A DNA stretch of 28,290 nucleotides from Saccoglossus kowalevskii (Eukaryota > Hemichordata > Enteropneusta > Harrimaniidae), in NCBI RefSeq assembly GCF_000003605.2, contig NW_003150756.1, positions 221,950 through 250,239 on the forward strand. Direction: 5' to 3'. The notes below the pieces were generated by a model, which was not told the DNA's origin, ran no database searches, and worked only from the letters and a program-made list of their open reading frames with translations. Made by a program: the position numbers and the translations under genes. Below are positions 22,401 through 27,898 of this stretch, one piece after another. The first letter of the stretch is position 1. Every line of letters starts with the position of its first letter.

Positions 22401-25027
22401 AACTAAAACTATTTTTTCAGCCATTCAGTCACCCTTATTATGCAACTGCCAGACCTGATGCATCAGCTGGCTGTCACCCAACTAATCCATAGCTGTCATC
22501 AGACTTTTCCGAACAAAAAACTTGACACGCCAATCATGATTATAAAGATTGGGTGAAATACAAGACAACATCAACAAATGACAACAAAATTATTCAGCTT
22601 ATTTCAATATTTTTTTCAACATAAATGGTAGATTTAAAAAAAAAAAAGTTCAGGGTGAGAATTAGGATTTATACACTGACTATGGTAGATCGAGAAAATG
22701 TATATCAAGTAATATTCAATAAAATAATTACAAAGTATGTATAGTGAGAATATAAGACCGGTACAGTCCAAGCGATTTATTTCTTTTTAAAATTTAAATT
22801 AAATACAAATTTCGCGAAATGGAAGTGTTAACGCGAAATCCCCTGTAATCACCCCAAAATTTCACAAAAAAACTATGTTTTATTATTATTATATTTAACA
22901 GAAAAAAAAAATCACCACAGCTGTGCCAGTCTATGGGAATATCTACTAATAAATATTATTTCTAACTAATAATTTATTGCATTCGATTATATTTTGTTTC
23001 CCTCTTCCATAGACAACCTATTAATCCATTAGAAGGAAGGTATTAATTCGATTAAATTGGATTCACTTCAGCTGTGTCAGGTACTACTGACAGAAAACAA
23101 TCTCCACTGTCTGATCTCTCTCAATTTGTCTTTTGTATTCCATTTTTATTTCTGAAAGTGCATTTATTCAATTTTAATCTGGAAAAATAACAATGTGGCA
23201 TAGCCACCTGGTTCAACAGAATACAACGACTAATAACATCTAACAACATTGTGGCAAAAACGATCGTGTATACACGCGACTATTTTAGTCCATTCTGATT
23301 TCAGTTTTTCAATCTTTATTACCATAACCCATTTCTTGTTGACTAAATTTTTAAATACTAAAATTGTCGCCGACTCAAAAAGAACTCTGTTTGGCAGTAC
23401 ATTATAATGAGAGAAAAAACGAATCCAACGGGTCTTGGAGTGGTATCAATTTTATTCCTTATAATAATAAAAAAACATGGTCTGTTGTTATGCAAAATAC
23501 TAATATGTCATTGGAAAGATATGTTGGAAAGATATTTCAGAATGCTGTTTAAACATTTGGTTGACTGTAGTACCTGTTTAACATCATGAAACTATTTACA
23601 GACAACGTCATAAGGAAATAGCTTCACAGTCAAAATAGAAATCATATTTGTGATGTATGACAGACCAAATAAATTCACTTTTGACAAACCCTTTGTTGTT
23701 GAAGCAGGAAGAGAAAAATGACGTTTGGATGGCCTGGCTTGTCTAGCCTTTTGCAATGGCACCATGATGACATATTTCAATCATTGAATGTTGCATGTCA
23801 CAACCATGAGTTGAGTCATTCAGAATGGATTGGCATGCAATAATGCAATGGTTAACTAAACCCTCTCCATCAGTATGGGGATCTCCAGATCTGAGGAGGC
23901 TACCAAACAAATCTCGGGACCACATGTCTGGTACCTCCTTGAGAGTAAATTCGGGCCTATATGTGTGTGATTGTAAAATGTGTACCTGTTAAATTTTGAG
24001 TCTAATTTTCTATGAAGACAAAGTAACAAGAAGATGACCTATGTAGACAACTGTGAATTAGTATACTAGTAGTAATAAAAATTACACTTAACATACAATT
24101 GTATTTTTCTTTCCTAACAAATACTTTCTTAGTACAGATAGGTAAGTTAATGGTGTGTATATAACTGTTTTTGTTGAAATGTAAGTCTGTCAATAGACCA
24201 GGAGGTACGTTCAAATGACTGATGGGTAACCACAACGATGGCCACCATTTGTGTCAACGATCATCTACACTTATATGTTTTTGCTGCACACTGTGTATTT
24301 AATGTTTCTAACCATTTTCACCACTTACATGTCACTTTTGGGTCCAAATTTACTTCCCGGGATGCACTAGGTGCTCCCAGAAATGCACCAGGTGCTCCCA
24401 GGAATTGTACAGTAATTCTGGAAATTTTATACTGATACCAACATATCACAGCACGAAAGATCAGGTTTTCAATTCAATGCAGTCCTAAGGTAAAGTCACT
24501 CAATTTACAGGATTTTGTATAGTATACTGCCCCAGCTTAGATCCAACCAAGTGTACACTCTCAACATCCTGGAACGTTTATGTTCGCATAAGCCCCACTA
24601 AATTATACTATGTCCCGTCATATTTGGCCCTGGGGGAACCAGGCTTTCAATTGAATGGTGCATAATCAGTACGACATGGAACTATTTAGATGTTACTTAT
24701 TATGTTCATATACATATAAGGCCATGATGTATATTACGATCACAGAATCCATCTGAGAACAATGAACATATATAGTATACGACGTGATCTGTCAAAATAC
24801 ATTTATGAACCACAGTCCTTGCATGAACACAAACGACATAAATCGAGTTACGATATAATAAATATCGACATAAATATAACATACTTTTATTATAGGGTAG
24901 TATAATAGTATTGTTTAGATATATATATTTAATTAAACGTGTAATCTATCATCTGTTCGTATACGATTCTCACACTTCCATGTTTGATCTGAAGCCATCG
25001 ATAATTTTTACTTTCCCAACTTACCAT
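1311..25027 (-). CDS. XPO6: Exportin-6 gene, 22 exons in window, 3' end missing
   Basis: This is an importin-beta/karyopherin family export receptor; the vertebrate protein exports profilin-actin complexes from the nucleus with RanGTP. Splicing the 22 exons listed separately gives 3,018 coding bases (1,006 codons) with matching phases and no stop. The translation follows vertebrate XPO6 from the second residue (ASEDDSNLRSLEALMSEFF) to a point about 170 residues before the C-terminus. The importin-beta N-terminal region covers about residues 25-100, and the rest is HEAT-repeat-like helices. Highly conserved blocks include TSEELACPREDLSVARKEEL (about residues 150-170) and INELMSKNCVP (about 345-355). 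All introns are GT-AG. The remaining 3' exons lie left of position 1. Identification rests on remembered family sequence, not a search, but colinearity over 22 exons makes it very secure. Introns account for more than 85 percent of the span and host most of the transposons. Confidence 0.96.
1654..1765 (-). CDS. XPO6: XPO6 exon 21
   Basis: It encodes FLRILQILVQEPGSASKRFL and PSIITLCMDQIYPIIAE, strongly conserved. The acceptor is TTTGTACAG and the donor GTAAGG; exit phase 0. Confidence 0.96.
2381..3498. mobile_element. TA-flanked DNA transposon, non-autonomous, about 1.1 kb
   Basis: The ends form imperfect terminal inverted repeats. The left begins CCGTACTTCCC and the right, read in reverse, begins TCGTATTTCCC; both continue GAGTATAAGCCC. 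TA dinucleotides flank both ends (2379-2380 and 3499-3500), as in Tc1/mariner/pogo elements. GAGTATAAGCCC-like or GAGTATA phrases recur near both ends, suggesting subterminal transposase-binding repeats. No transposase frame is present. It lies in the intron between exons 20 and 21. The interior at 2985-3135 matches segments of two other loci. Confidence 0.8.
3656..3715 (-). CDS. XPO6: XPO6 exon 20
   Basis: This 60-base exon encodes EQLADTILNDGSTGCRIVEK, matching the vertebrate block ending GSTGCRVVEK. The acceptor is TTTTTGCAG and the donor GTAAGA. Confidence 0.94.
3844..3958 (-). CDS. XPO6: XPO6 exon 19
   Basis: It encodes DVVEEILNFFLAVFQSLRIQ then MGVSFTEQAIQTFMNLFTR. I chose the acceptor TTTATTTTAG at 3959 because it supplies the conserved NFFL block. 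A stronger-looking acceptor, a T-tract followed by GTTTCAG, lies inside the exon; using it would remove 44 bases and shift the frame. Confidence 0.92.
4098..4253 (-). CDS. XPO6: XPO6 exon 18
   Basis: It encodes KKTLTILVDLVESVSGEVTK and KQICYTSLQDSIQFTISIFP. The donor is GTAAAG; exit phase 1. Confidence 0.94.
4497..4683 (-). CDS. XPO6: XPO6 exon 17
   Basis: It encodes YRALSNILILPWPNIAETEQ and QWPARSANHL, one of the most recognisable XPO6 blocks, then a variable Lys/Gln-rich end. The donor is GTTAGT; exit phase 1. Confidence 0.96.
4823..5110. repeat. Decayed tandem repeat that includes the exon-16 splice donor
   Basis: Three degenerate units start near 4823, 4898 and 4976, with about 75-78 bp spacing. 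A fourth partial unit at 5043-5110 covers the real exon-16 end and donor. Shared phrases are ATATGGAAYAGAT, GAAAGCAA/GAAACAATG and, at the donor, CTTACCTCTATGGGTAACGT versus TCACCTCCATGAGTAATGTA and similar. See findings for interpretation. Confidence 0.65.
5086..5232 (-). CDS. XPO6: XPO6 exon 16
   Basis: It has 49 whole codons encoding VPDKIAISAAHLFLSIATSI and FLMQLPNVQKLFNDVSGGSL. The donor is GAG|GTAAGA. The last bases of the exon and the start of the intron recur as decayed tandem copies between 4823 and 5040, reported separately. Confidence 0.94.
5389..6781. mobile_element. hAT-like non-autonomous element, about 1.4 kb
   Basis: Both ends carry the inverted repeat GTGTTCTCCC (left) and GGGAGAACAC (right). 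An identical 8-bp direct repeat, GACTTTCA, lies at 5381-5388 and 6782-6789; 8 bp is the hAT target-site length. Four subterminal copies of AAGCRTCACGG occur in 6675-6755 and one, AAGCATCACGG, near the left end at 5409-5420. The right end has one extra base before the repeat, so the exact ends are uncertain by 1-2 bp. No transposase frame was seen. A similar end, CAGTGTTCTCCCCAG, occurs alone at about 26718. Confidence 0.6.
6675..6755 (+). repeat. Four ~20-bp repeats with core AAGCRTCACGG
   Basis: Units are AAGCATCACGGGCGAG, AAGCGTCACGGACAAAGG, AAGCATCACGGCCGAG and AAGCGTCACGGTACCGTG, alternating A and G at the fifth base. They lie about 30 bp inside the right end of the hAT-like element and fit the role of transposase-binding subterminal repeats (inference). 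Confidence 0.7.
6888..6957 (-). repeat. tRNA-derived sequence (SINE head or tRNA pseudogene)
   Basis: On the minus strand TAGCTCAATGG (6950-6940) is a perfect pol III A box, and GAGTTTGAACCC (6903-6892) is a near-consensus B box about 47 bases downstream. A TTTTT run follows near 6876, resembling a pol III terminator. A clean cloverleaf does not fold by eye, so an old tRNA-derived SINE head or pseudogene is more likely than an active tRNA. Confidence 0.5.
7306..7456 (-). CDS. XPO6: XPO6 exon 15
   Basis: It encodes HAQALAALQAFNQWVAQFYL and VTTMVDALTPLLAKG. The acceptor is TTTATTCAG and the donor GTAAGT; exit phase 0. Confidence 0.95.
7650..7742 (-). CDS. XPO6: XPO6 exon 14
   Basis: It encodes CSVYGTKMRLYDVHTPIPTV and LRPDFIQ. 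The donor is GTAAGT after the first two bases of a Val codon, which exon 15 completes (V-H-A-Q). Confidence 0.93.
7932..9217. mobile_element. TA-flanked DNA transposon, non-autonomous, about 1.3 kb
   Basis: The 23-bp terminal inverted repeats differ at one base: the left starts CTGGATTCTGCC and the right, reversed, CAGGATTCTGCC; both go on to GTAAATTCGCC. TA flanks both ends (7930-7931 and 9218-9219). The element fills most of the intron between exons 13 and 14. The right end contains TATAAGCCCC, recalling the ends of the 2381-3498 element. No transposase coding was seen. The segment at 8255-8380 matches that element internally. Confidence 0.85.
9347..9506 (-). CDS. XPO6: XPO6 exon 13
   Basis: It encodes RRLNISVETDCRRLHCTLRD and LSSLLQALGRHADHFIADKF, following vertebrate XPO6. 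The donor is GTAAGA; exit phase 2. The pogo-like transposon sits upstream in the preceding intron, 87 bp from this exon. Confidence 0.95.
9593..11687 (+). mobile_element. Pogo-like (Tc1/mariner superfamily) transposon, full length but dead
   Basis: The 22-bp terminal inverted repeats begin CTGTGGAATA and end TTTATTTTCGC with one mismatch, flanked by TA at 9591-9592 and 11688-11689. Subterminal CGCG-GATTTTATTT-CGC copies occur inside both ends. The 2,095-bp element contains a degraded transposase (separate entry). It sits in the XPO6 intron between exons 12 and 13, antisense to the gene. Confidence 0.92.
9928..11339 (+). pseudogene. Pogo/Tigger-like DDE transposase, degraded
   Basis: It starts MSLITNCLKQVNPP and shows, in order: a helix-turn-helix/CENP-B-like N-terminal part (ENGVMKTVRKFSKDLG, about 10150-10200), a linker with PKGQRGQPLLIGRELD (about 10290), and the DDE catalytic domain from 10497. 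The catalytic region shows NWDQTG, LFDVYRAH and DRLQPLDLAVNKEFK, with the acidic residues of the triad present; the second and third are about 35 residues apart. Breaks include a TGA at 10138, several frame changes and stops between 10140 and 10497, and an amber stop at 10866-10868 where the frame otherwise continues unchanged. It cannot make an active enzyme, though the last 151 codons are open. I assign it to the DDE_1 family by motif. Confidence 0.88.
12012..12084 (-). CDS. XPO6: XPO6 exon 12
   Basis: This short exon encodes YPPFQDYSEVYLGLQQFVTG plus SDND; EVYLGLQQF is near-invariant in XPO6. I chose the strong donor GTGAGT at 12011 over a weak GTTCAG a few codons earlier, because only it gives the right phase into exon 13. 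Confidence 0.9.
12264..12356 (-). CDS. XPO6: XPO6 exon 11
   Basis: It encodes CETEWQYFLRQCIEVVARVA and ELLPNEVFSLM in 31 whole codons, phase 0 on both sides. The acceptor is CATCTCAG and the donor GTAAAG. Confidence 0.95.
12420..12803. repeat. 48-bp minisatellite, left part
   Basis: Six full and one partial near-identical 48-bp units occupy 12478-12803, after a diverged unit at 12420-12477. The core phrases are TTGTGATGCAGTGCAGTATA and TTATGATGTGGTGCAGTGAT. Because 48 is divisible by three and stops are avoided, long frames stay open on both strands; these are artefacts of the repeat, not genes. The array continues at 15491 after the LINE. Confidence 0.9.
12804..15473 (+). pseudogene. LINE endonuclease-reverse transcriptase, broken
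   Basis: Domains in order: the C-terminal third of an APE-type endonuclease (WMHPRSHHWHQLDLVI, SADCDTDHFVV), a connector, and a reverse transcriptase with INALAIGKAPGNDAIPPEV, CGFRSGRSTIDMIF, FIDLTKAFDLVSR, GVKQGCMLAPTLFGIFF and the catalytic LFTDDAAL. A thumb/connection region follows (RRLRWLGHVSRMDKGRLPKD, then VCKRDLK). Breaks: TAA at 13327, an inverted duplication with stops at 13670-13720, TGA at 13877, a frameshift near 13968 with loss of the expected YRGI residues, and an apparent two-base gain near 14501-14508 just before the LFTDD box. The C-terminal zinc finger keeps HSRIGLYSHHRRC but has lost the first Cys pair. Confidence 0.88.
13629..13703. repeat. Snapback inverted duplication inside the LINE
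   Basis: Two 34-base arms (13629-13662 and 13670-13703) are inverted copies with two mismatches, separated by 7 bases (CTCCCAA). The right arm interrupts the reading frame and introduces stops. Confidence 0.9.
15491..15724. repeat. Minisatellite, right part, diverged
   Basis: It continues the array after the LINE with GTGCAGTGATAGG, TTGTGACGTAGTGCA, GTGCAGTATATTAC and similar phrases. The units are more diverged and uneven in length than on the left. Confidence 0.75.
15859..15967 (-). CDS. XPO6: XPO6 exon 10
   Basis: It encodes YKDALVSLVSELIHKLQFRF and QLEEMDDETLDDD, an acidic conserved block. The donor is GTAAGT; exit phase 0. The next intron (15858-12357) carries the minisatellite and the LINE. 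Confidence 0.95.
16228..16337 (-). CDS. XPO6: XPO6 exon 9
   Basis: It encodes PNNEGFYVCLDIWMVFIDYL and a more variable charged end (TAEREEVVNR). The pattern GxxxCLDIWxxFxDYL matches vertebrate XPO6. The donor is GTGAGA; exit phase 2. Confidence 0.93.
16716..16842 (-). CDS. XPO6: XPO6 exon 8
   Basis: It encodes YIEKFTEFLRLFVSVHLRRF and LLELLALLFKYTFKQ. The acceptor is ATTTTCAG and the donor GTGAGT; exit phase 0. Confidence 0.95.
17002..17455 (-). CDS. XPO6: XPO6 exon 7 (largest exon)
   Basis: At 454 bases this is the largest exon. It encodes LSCLNHLFSWIPLSTNITPA, TIFQFASFGCDI and NELMSKNCVPAEFEEFLLRM, all strongly conserved in XPO6. The acceptor is TTTTAG and the donor GTAAGT. The exit phase 2 is completed by the first base of exon 8. 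Confidence 0.96.
17630..18310. repeat. Composite repeat with a 163-bp tandem duplication
   Basis: AATATCAAAGCAAT at 17718 and again at 17881 begin two copies of about 140 bp with roughly 90 percent identity (ending near 17850 and 18013). A third, shorter, diverged match begins at 18178 (TATCAAAGCATTC). The block is bracketed by hairpin-like phrases: TAGCTCCGCTA near 17647 and GCTCCGCTCGACAAAGTCGA near 18277. No coding was seen. It lies in the XPO6 intron between exons 6 and 7. Confidence 0.7.
18558..18704 (-). CDS. XPO6: XPO6 exon 6
   Basis: It encodes GVLESVLDKHRHLVTTATPP and a Pro/Ser-rich linker (SPTHDDSSSNSP) that matches the low-complexity linker of vertebrate XPO6 in position and composition but not in detail. 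The donor is GTCAGT. Phases 1 in and 1 out. Confidence 0.93.
19077..19236 (-). CDS. XPO6: XPO6 exon 5
   Basis: The acceptor is CATTTTTCAG and the donor GTTAGA. It encodes LIQQNGTSALGLIILQ followed by TSEELACPREDLSVARKEEL, one of the best conserved stretches of the protein. Exit phase 1. Confidence 0.95.
19739..19936 (-). CDS. XPO6: XPO6 exon 4
   Basis: It encodes 66 residues beginning NVINRTWIGIP and containing PFIRNKLVKVLVDIGR and DWPHYYPEFFTEIFQ, the conserved end of the importin-beta N-terminal domain. The acceptor is CATAG, the donor GTATGT; phase 0 on both sides. Confidence 0.95.
20435..20547 (-). CDS. XPO6: XPO6 exon 3
   Basis: The acceptor is CACCTTACAG and the donor GTGAGT. It encodes EELLNNFSAQSGAWRHCFFF and, further on, EYVMMYCLTVFE, part of the importin-beta N-terminal domain and close to vertebrate XPO6. 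Entry phase 1, exit phase 0. Confidence 0.95.
21263..21442. mobile_element. 180-bp TA-flanked MITE
   Basis: The inverted ends share CTGTATTAGAAGCCGC and its complement, with diverged outer bases, flanked by TA at 21261-21262 and 21443-21444. TAGAAGCCGC-like phrases occur four times. The right end includes an 18-bp perfect palindrome, TAGAAGCCGCGGCTTCTA, at 21410-21427. It is non-coding and lies 33 bp inside the intron after exon 2. Confidence 0.8.
21476..21569 (-). CDS. XPO6: XPO6 exon 2
   Basis: The acceptor is a T-rich tract ending GTAG and the donor is GTAAAA. It encodes residues 2-32, including EALMSEFFASSTTNERKRQI, which aligns to the vertebrate N-terminus without gaps. The exon ends in phase 1, with the G of a Glu codon. 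A 180-bp MITE begins 33 bp into the following intron. Confidence 0.95.
21570..25024. other. XPO6 intron 1 (3.45 kb), no gene recognised
   Basis: This is AT-rich sequence with several A/T homopolymers. Two 22-bp tandem units with core AGGTGCTCCCAG lie at about 24360-24402. A minus-strand open stretch at 23743-23925 has no recognised relative. A possible repeat fragment at 21745-21810 resembles 19330-19390. Confidence 0.6.
25025..25027 (-). CDS. XPO6: XPO6 exon 1, coding part (start codon only)
   Basis: The ATG is immediately followed by a strong donor, GTAAGT, on the minus strand. Exon 2 opens in frame with GCT TCC GAA, matching residues 2-4 (A-S-E) of vertebrate XPO6. The exon is therefore 5' leader ending in the initiator codon. 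The leader's transcription start is not visible but must lie between 25028 and about 25330. The context ACGATGG is an acceptable Kozak match at +4, while -3 is an A. Confidence 0.8.
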
Positions 25028-25332
25028 CGTTGTAGCGGACGAAGTTGTCCCCACAAATGCGTCTCAATGACTCATTGGTACCAGCTACTCCACTTTGAAC
25101 GGCATCGAAGATAAATTCGTGAATCCTTCACCGGTCGAAAGTCACATGTGCTTTTTGCAACTCCACCTTGTACAACCGGAAGTGATAACTATTATTCTCG
25201 CTAAGAACTATGGGATAGACCGATTTGCAAAGAACGACGGGTAATCTGTAGAATCTACCATTTTGATTTTCAGTTTTGCTGCCGACCAAGAAACCTGTGC
25301 TTGTATATTTATTGCGTTTGAGCTTTCATGAA
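25028..25332. promoter_or_regulatory. Shared bidirectional promoter and 5' leaders of XPO6 and the RS gene
   Basis: The two start codons are about 305 bp apart on opposite strands, so both leaders and both core promoters must fit here if neither gene has a further upstream exon. ACCGGAAGTG at 25175-25184 is a full consensus ETS/GABP site, a hallmark of CpG-type bidirectional promoters. There is no clear TATA box at a useful spacing. The sequence near 25256-25268 contains ACCATTTTG, loosely like an inverted YY1 site. The promoter role is inferred from geometry and motif. Confidence 0.65.
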
Positions 25333-25378
25333 ATGACCGGATTCGGCAGCATGGATGTTGAGAAGCCTGACGACAAAG
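25333..25378 (+). CDS. RS-rich splicing-factor-like gene, exon 1 coding part
   Basis: ATG at 25333 opens MTGFGSMDVEKPDDK and ends in phase 1 before the donor GTAATA. The phase joins exactly to exon 2 at 27745, making an Asp codon. The ATG overlaps a two-codon upstream ORF (ATG AAA TGA, 25328-25336). A short acidic leader before an RS domain is seen in U2AF large-subunit and RBM39-type proteins, but the family cannot be fixed because the RNA-binding domains lie outside the window. Confidence 0.75.
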
Positions 25379-26230
25379 GTAATATTGTACCCTGTGGGTG
25401 TATCTGTTTGTATCGCAATATTTCGTGAAAATAACTCTGCGAGTTAACACTTTAAAATAATTTAAAAGAAACAAAGCTATAAAAGTCAAAAGCAACGTGC
25501 TTTACGCGTTACTAAAATTACAGTTTTTCAAAACGTATCCTGAACAGTTCAACAGGCATCAACAGCAGATATTTGATTCAAAATAATACTCATTTTATCT
25601 TGCAATATATATCCATAACAAAAATTGTGGATTGTAAATTCTGAAGAAACCATACATGTATTTGTCGTTCGACGCTGTAGCGACATTTGCATATTAATGC
25701 GTCTGTTCTGAATGTTGCTGTTAGTATAAGTCTAATATTTGAAATAATAATCTGATATTAAAAAAAAGAACCACTAGTACACAACTAATGTTTATCAAAA
25801 AAACTCCATAAGCTACGCGTGTAAGTGATATGATTTAAAATATTTCAAAAATTATATTATTCATTACACACATTTTCAGGATGAATAACAATCATAAGTA
25901 TGTAGCTACCAGAAACTGGTATTTGTTTGTCTTTGCAATGTCTTTTAGTTGGATAAAATGATGTCAAATGCCATCAAGAAAAACAATAATTAGGCTTGCA
26001 AATATTGTACAATATGTGACTAGCATAATGCATTTATGTTGAATAACTTTGATAACATTATCGTATACACACAGGACACTCGACTCTATTAATCGCTTGA
26101 GTGGGTGGCCCGAGCGCCCCCCTCGAACGAGTGCAAATGACAGTTTTAGTTCACCATGTGACAGATTTACTGGAATATTACGTCATCTGGGAAAAATAAA
26201 ATTACAAAATTAGTTGCGTTTTCATTGATT

Positions 26231-26400
26231 TCAACATGTGTTCGATTGTACGCAAACTCTGTATGCAAAGCATTTTTCGCCATGTTTTCTTACAAGGTTT
26301 GACCTGCAACAACGTCCTAATTGACCTAATAGATCAAGTCTGTTATTAACCAATCGGAATGCTGTTCTACCGACACAAATCTTCTGAAATTCTGGTAACG
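26231..26400 (-). repeat. Third copy of the shared promoter-like repeat module
   Basis: On the minus strand it shows GATTGGTTAA, then TGATCTATTAGGTCA, then CAGGTCAAA, and later AGAGTTTGCGTACAATC. The last phrase is identical over 17 bases to 3116-3132. No terminal inverted repeats were found, so this may be a fragment. It lies in intron 1 of the RS gene. Confidence 0.6.
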
Positions 26401-26717
26401 CAATGCAGAAGGGAATTATCAATGTCAATGTCTCTTTCTCGTTTCTAGGAAATATTAAAATGAGGCGGCGAGGCGTTTTTTTTTTTTTTTTAAATACTGA
26501 GCTAAAATGGGGGTGATTTGAGACAAGGTCAAATACAAGCGCATTTTGGAATGCTTTAAAGAAACAAAAAACGTTTGAGGCGCATAGTTCAAAATGATGT
26601 GTGTGGAAACAAGAAACAGATATTCAGGTAAACTGAATATGGCATGAAGTATTTACCACATTTCATGTTAACAGGTTATCATCGAAGCGTAGTTTACACA
26701 CTGTTAGTTTACACTAC

Positions 26718-26965
26718 AGTGTTCTCCCCAGCATTCAATTTGTTTGGGGGGCCGCCACACTGCTTTCCCTGCCTGCCACTGTGGTCTCAAGCCGCCACGG
26801 TGATTAGCAAGATCTCCACAGTACTTTTTTCATTGTTCATCTGGTGAACTGTATTACGAAAATAAATACGATATCCGTAGCTATCACGAATATTGCCACA
26901 CTGGTCAACCCCGACCAGCACTCAAAATTAGCGACCACCACGAAAATGCTTCCGACCAGGACTAT
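26718..26965 (+). repeat. Fragment sharing the hAT-like end
   Basis: It opens with CAGTGTTCTCCCCAGC, the same terminal phrase as the 5389-6781 element, and contains repeated GCCGCCAC phrases. No opposite end was found, so the fragment is solo and its right limit is a guess. Confidence 0.4.
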
Positions 26966-27744
26966 TGTCAGATTGTTATTATAATTATGTACCGACCGAC
27001 ACGCATCCTGTCTGTGGTAGATTATAATTTGTAAACATAGTCGCACGGTGTGGTAGCAGCTTATAAACAATACAAGTCAATGTTGTAAAATTAGCACCTC
27101 TTTGTTCGTAAGTAAATACTTTGACGATCGACGCAGTCTTTAGCTTGAAAACTAAAATTCTTTCAAAATCAATTCCACCCCAATATAATATGGGCAAAGC
27201 GGAGTTCAAGATCAGTTTACGCTACTCAAGAAAAAACGTGATTATTGTGTGATTGGGTAAAATATATTTGAACTTTTATCATCGCGAATCTTGTAAAAAC
27301 TCTTTTCAAGACTTCTTTTACCTTTTAAAAATTGCTAATCACCTCTTTCGAAAACCATTATGCAGTTTTCGTCTGAAATCCATACCAACACATCATGCTA
27401 TGACATCGCCTTACTTCTGCAATGTAAATTTTATGATCACTATCATTCGGAAAACTTTGGATTCTACTGGCATTACCATGCAGCATTCTTTAATGGCTTT
27501 CTTGACCCATAGAGTCAAAGGACACATGCCGGTCAATTAATGTGTCACAAACATCATGGCGGATCTGTTTTTTTACCAAAGCAATCGAGTGAACAAAAAT
27601 AACCTTGAATATAATAAGTTAACTTTAACTAGAGTTATAGTAGTGTCATTTTTTTCTGCACTTTTGAACCATACTGTATTGTAATTAGTGGAATATATAA
27701 ATTAATAATAAATTTTTGAATTTTCTTAATTTTTTATCCCTCAG

Positions 27745-27898
27745 ATAGAAGTGAGCGTAGACGACGTCGTAGCAGGAGCAGAGATCGTCGCAGGAGTCGT
27801 AGTAGAAGCCGTAGTAGGGACAGGAGGAGAAGCAAGAGCAGAAGCCATGATAGAGATAGACGTAGGCGAAGCCGTAGCAGAGATAGGCGCAAGAGAAG
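27745..27898 (+). CDS. RS-rich splicing-factor-like gene, exon 2 (RS domain)
   Basis: The acceptor is TTTTTATCCCTCAG. The 51 codons are almost all Arg, Ser and Asp: runs such as ERRRRRSRSRDRRRS and RDRRRRSRSRDRRKR. RS domains mediate nuclear-speckle targeting and contacts between splicing factors, and are phosphorylated by SR kinases. The likely donor is AG|GTAGCT at 27899, a weak match. If it is not used, the next in-frame codons are AGG TAG, giving a 67-residue RS-only product. Candidates for the full protein are a U2AF65-like or RBM39-like factor; this is inference from the N-terminus only. Confidence 0.8.

Larger units (their letters stand above)
25379..27744. other. RS gene intron 1 (2.37 kb)
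   Basis: The intron joins exon 1 (phase 1, donor GTAATA) to exon 2. Apart from the two repeat fragments listed, it holds AT-rich sequence with a T-run at about 26476-26491. No additional exon was recognised. Confidence 0.65.

Noticed and set aside
23743-23925. Minus-strand 60-codon frame in XPO6 intron 1
   Set aside because: The composition looks protein-like, but no family, splice sites or neighbour support it.
25025-25127. Open reading in exon 1 upstream of the ATG (FDAVQSGVAGTNESL) as XPO6 N-terminus
   Set aside because: It shares only a chance ESLR phrase; exon 2 at 21569 supplies the true N-terminal residues, and in that frame there is a stop a few codons upstream.
26231-26428. Minus-strand 65-codon frame with LVNNRLDLLGQ, faintly similar to a translation of 3041-3100
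   Set aside because: The similarity follows from shared DNA in the promoter-like module; the third copy (8269) has stops in that frame, so coding is less likely than regulatory DNA.
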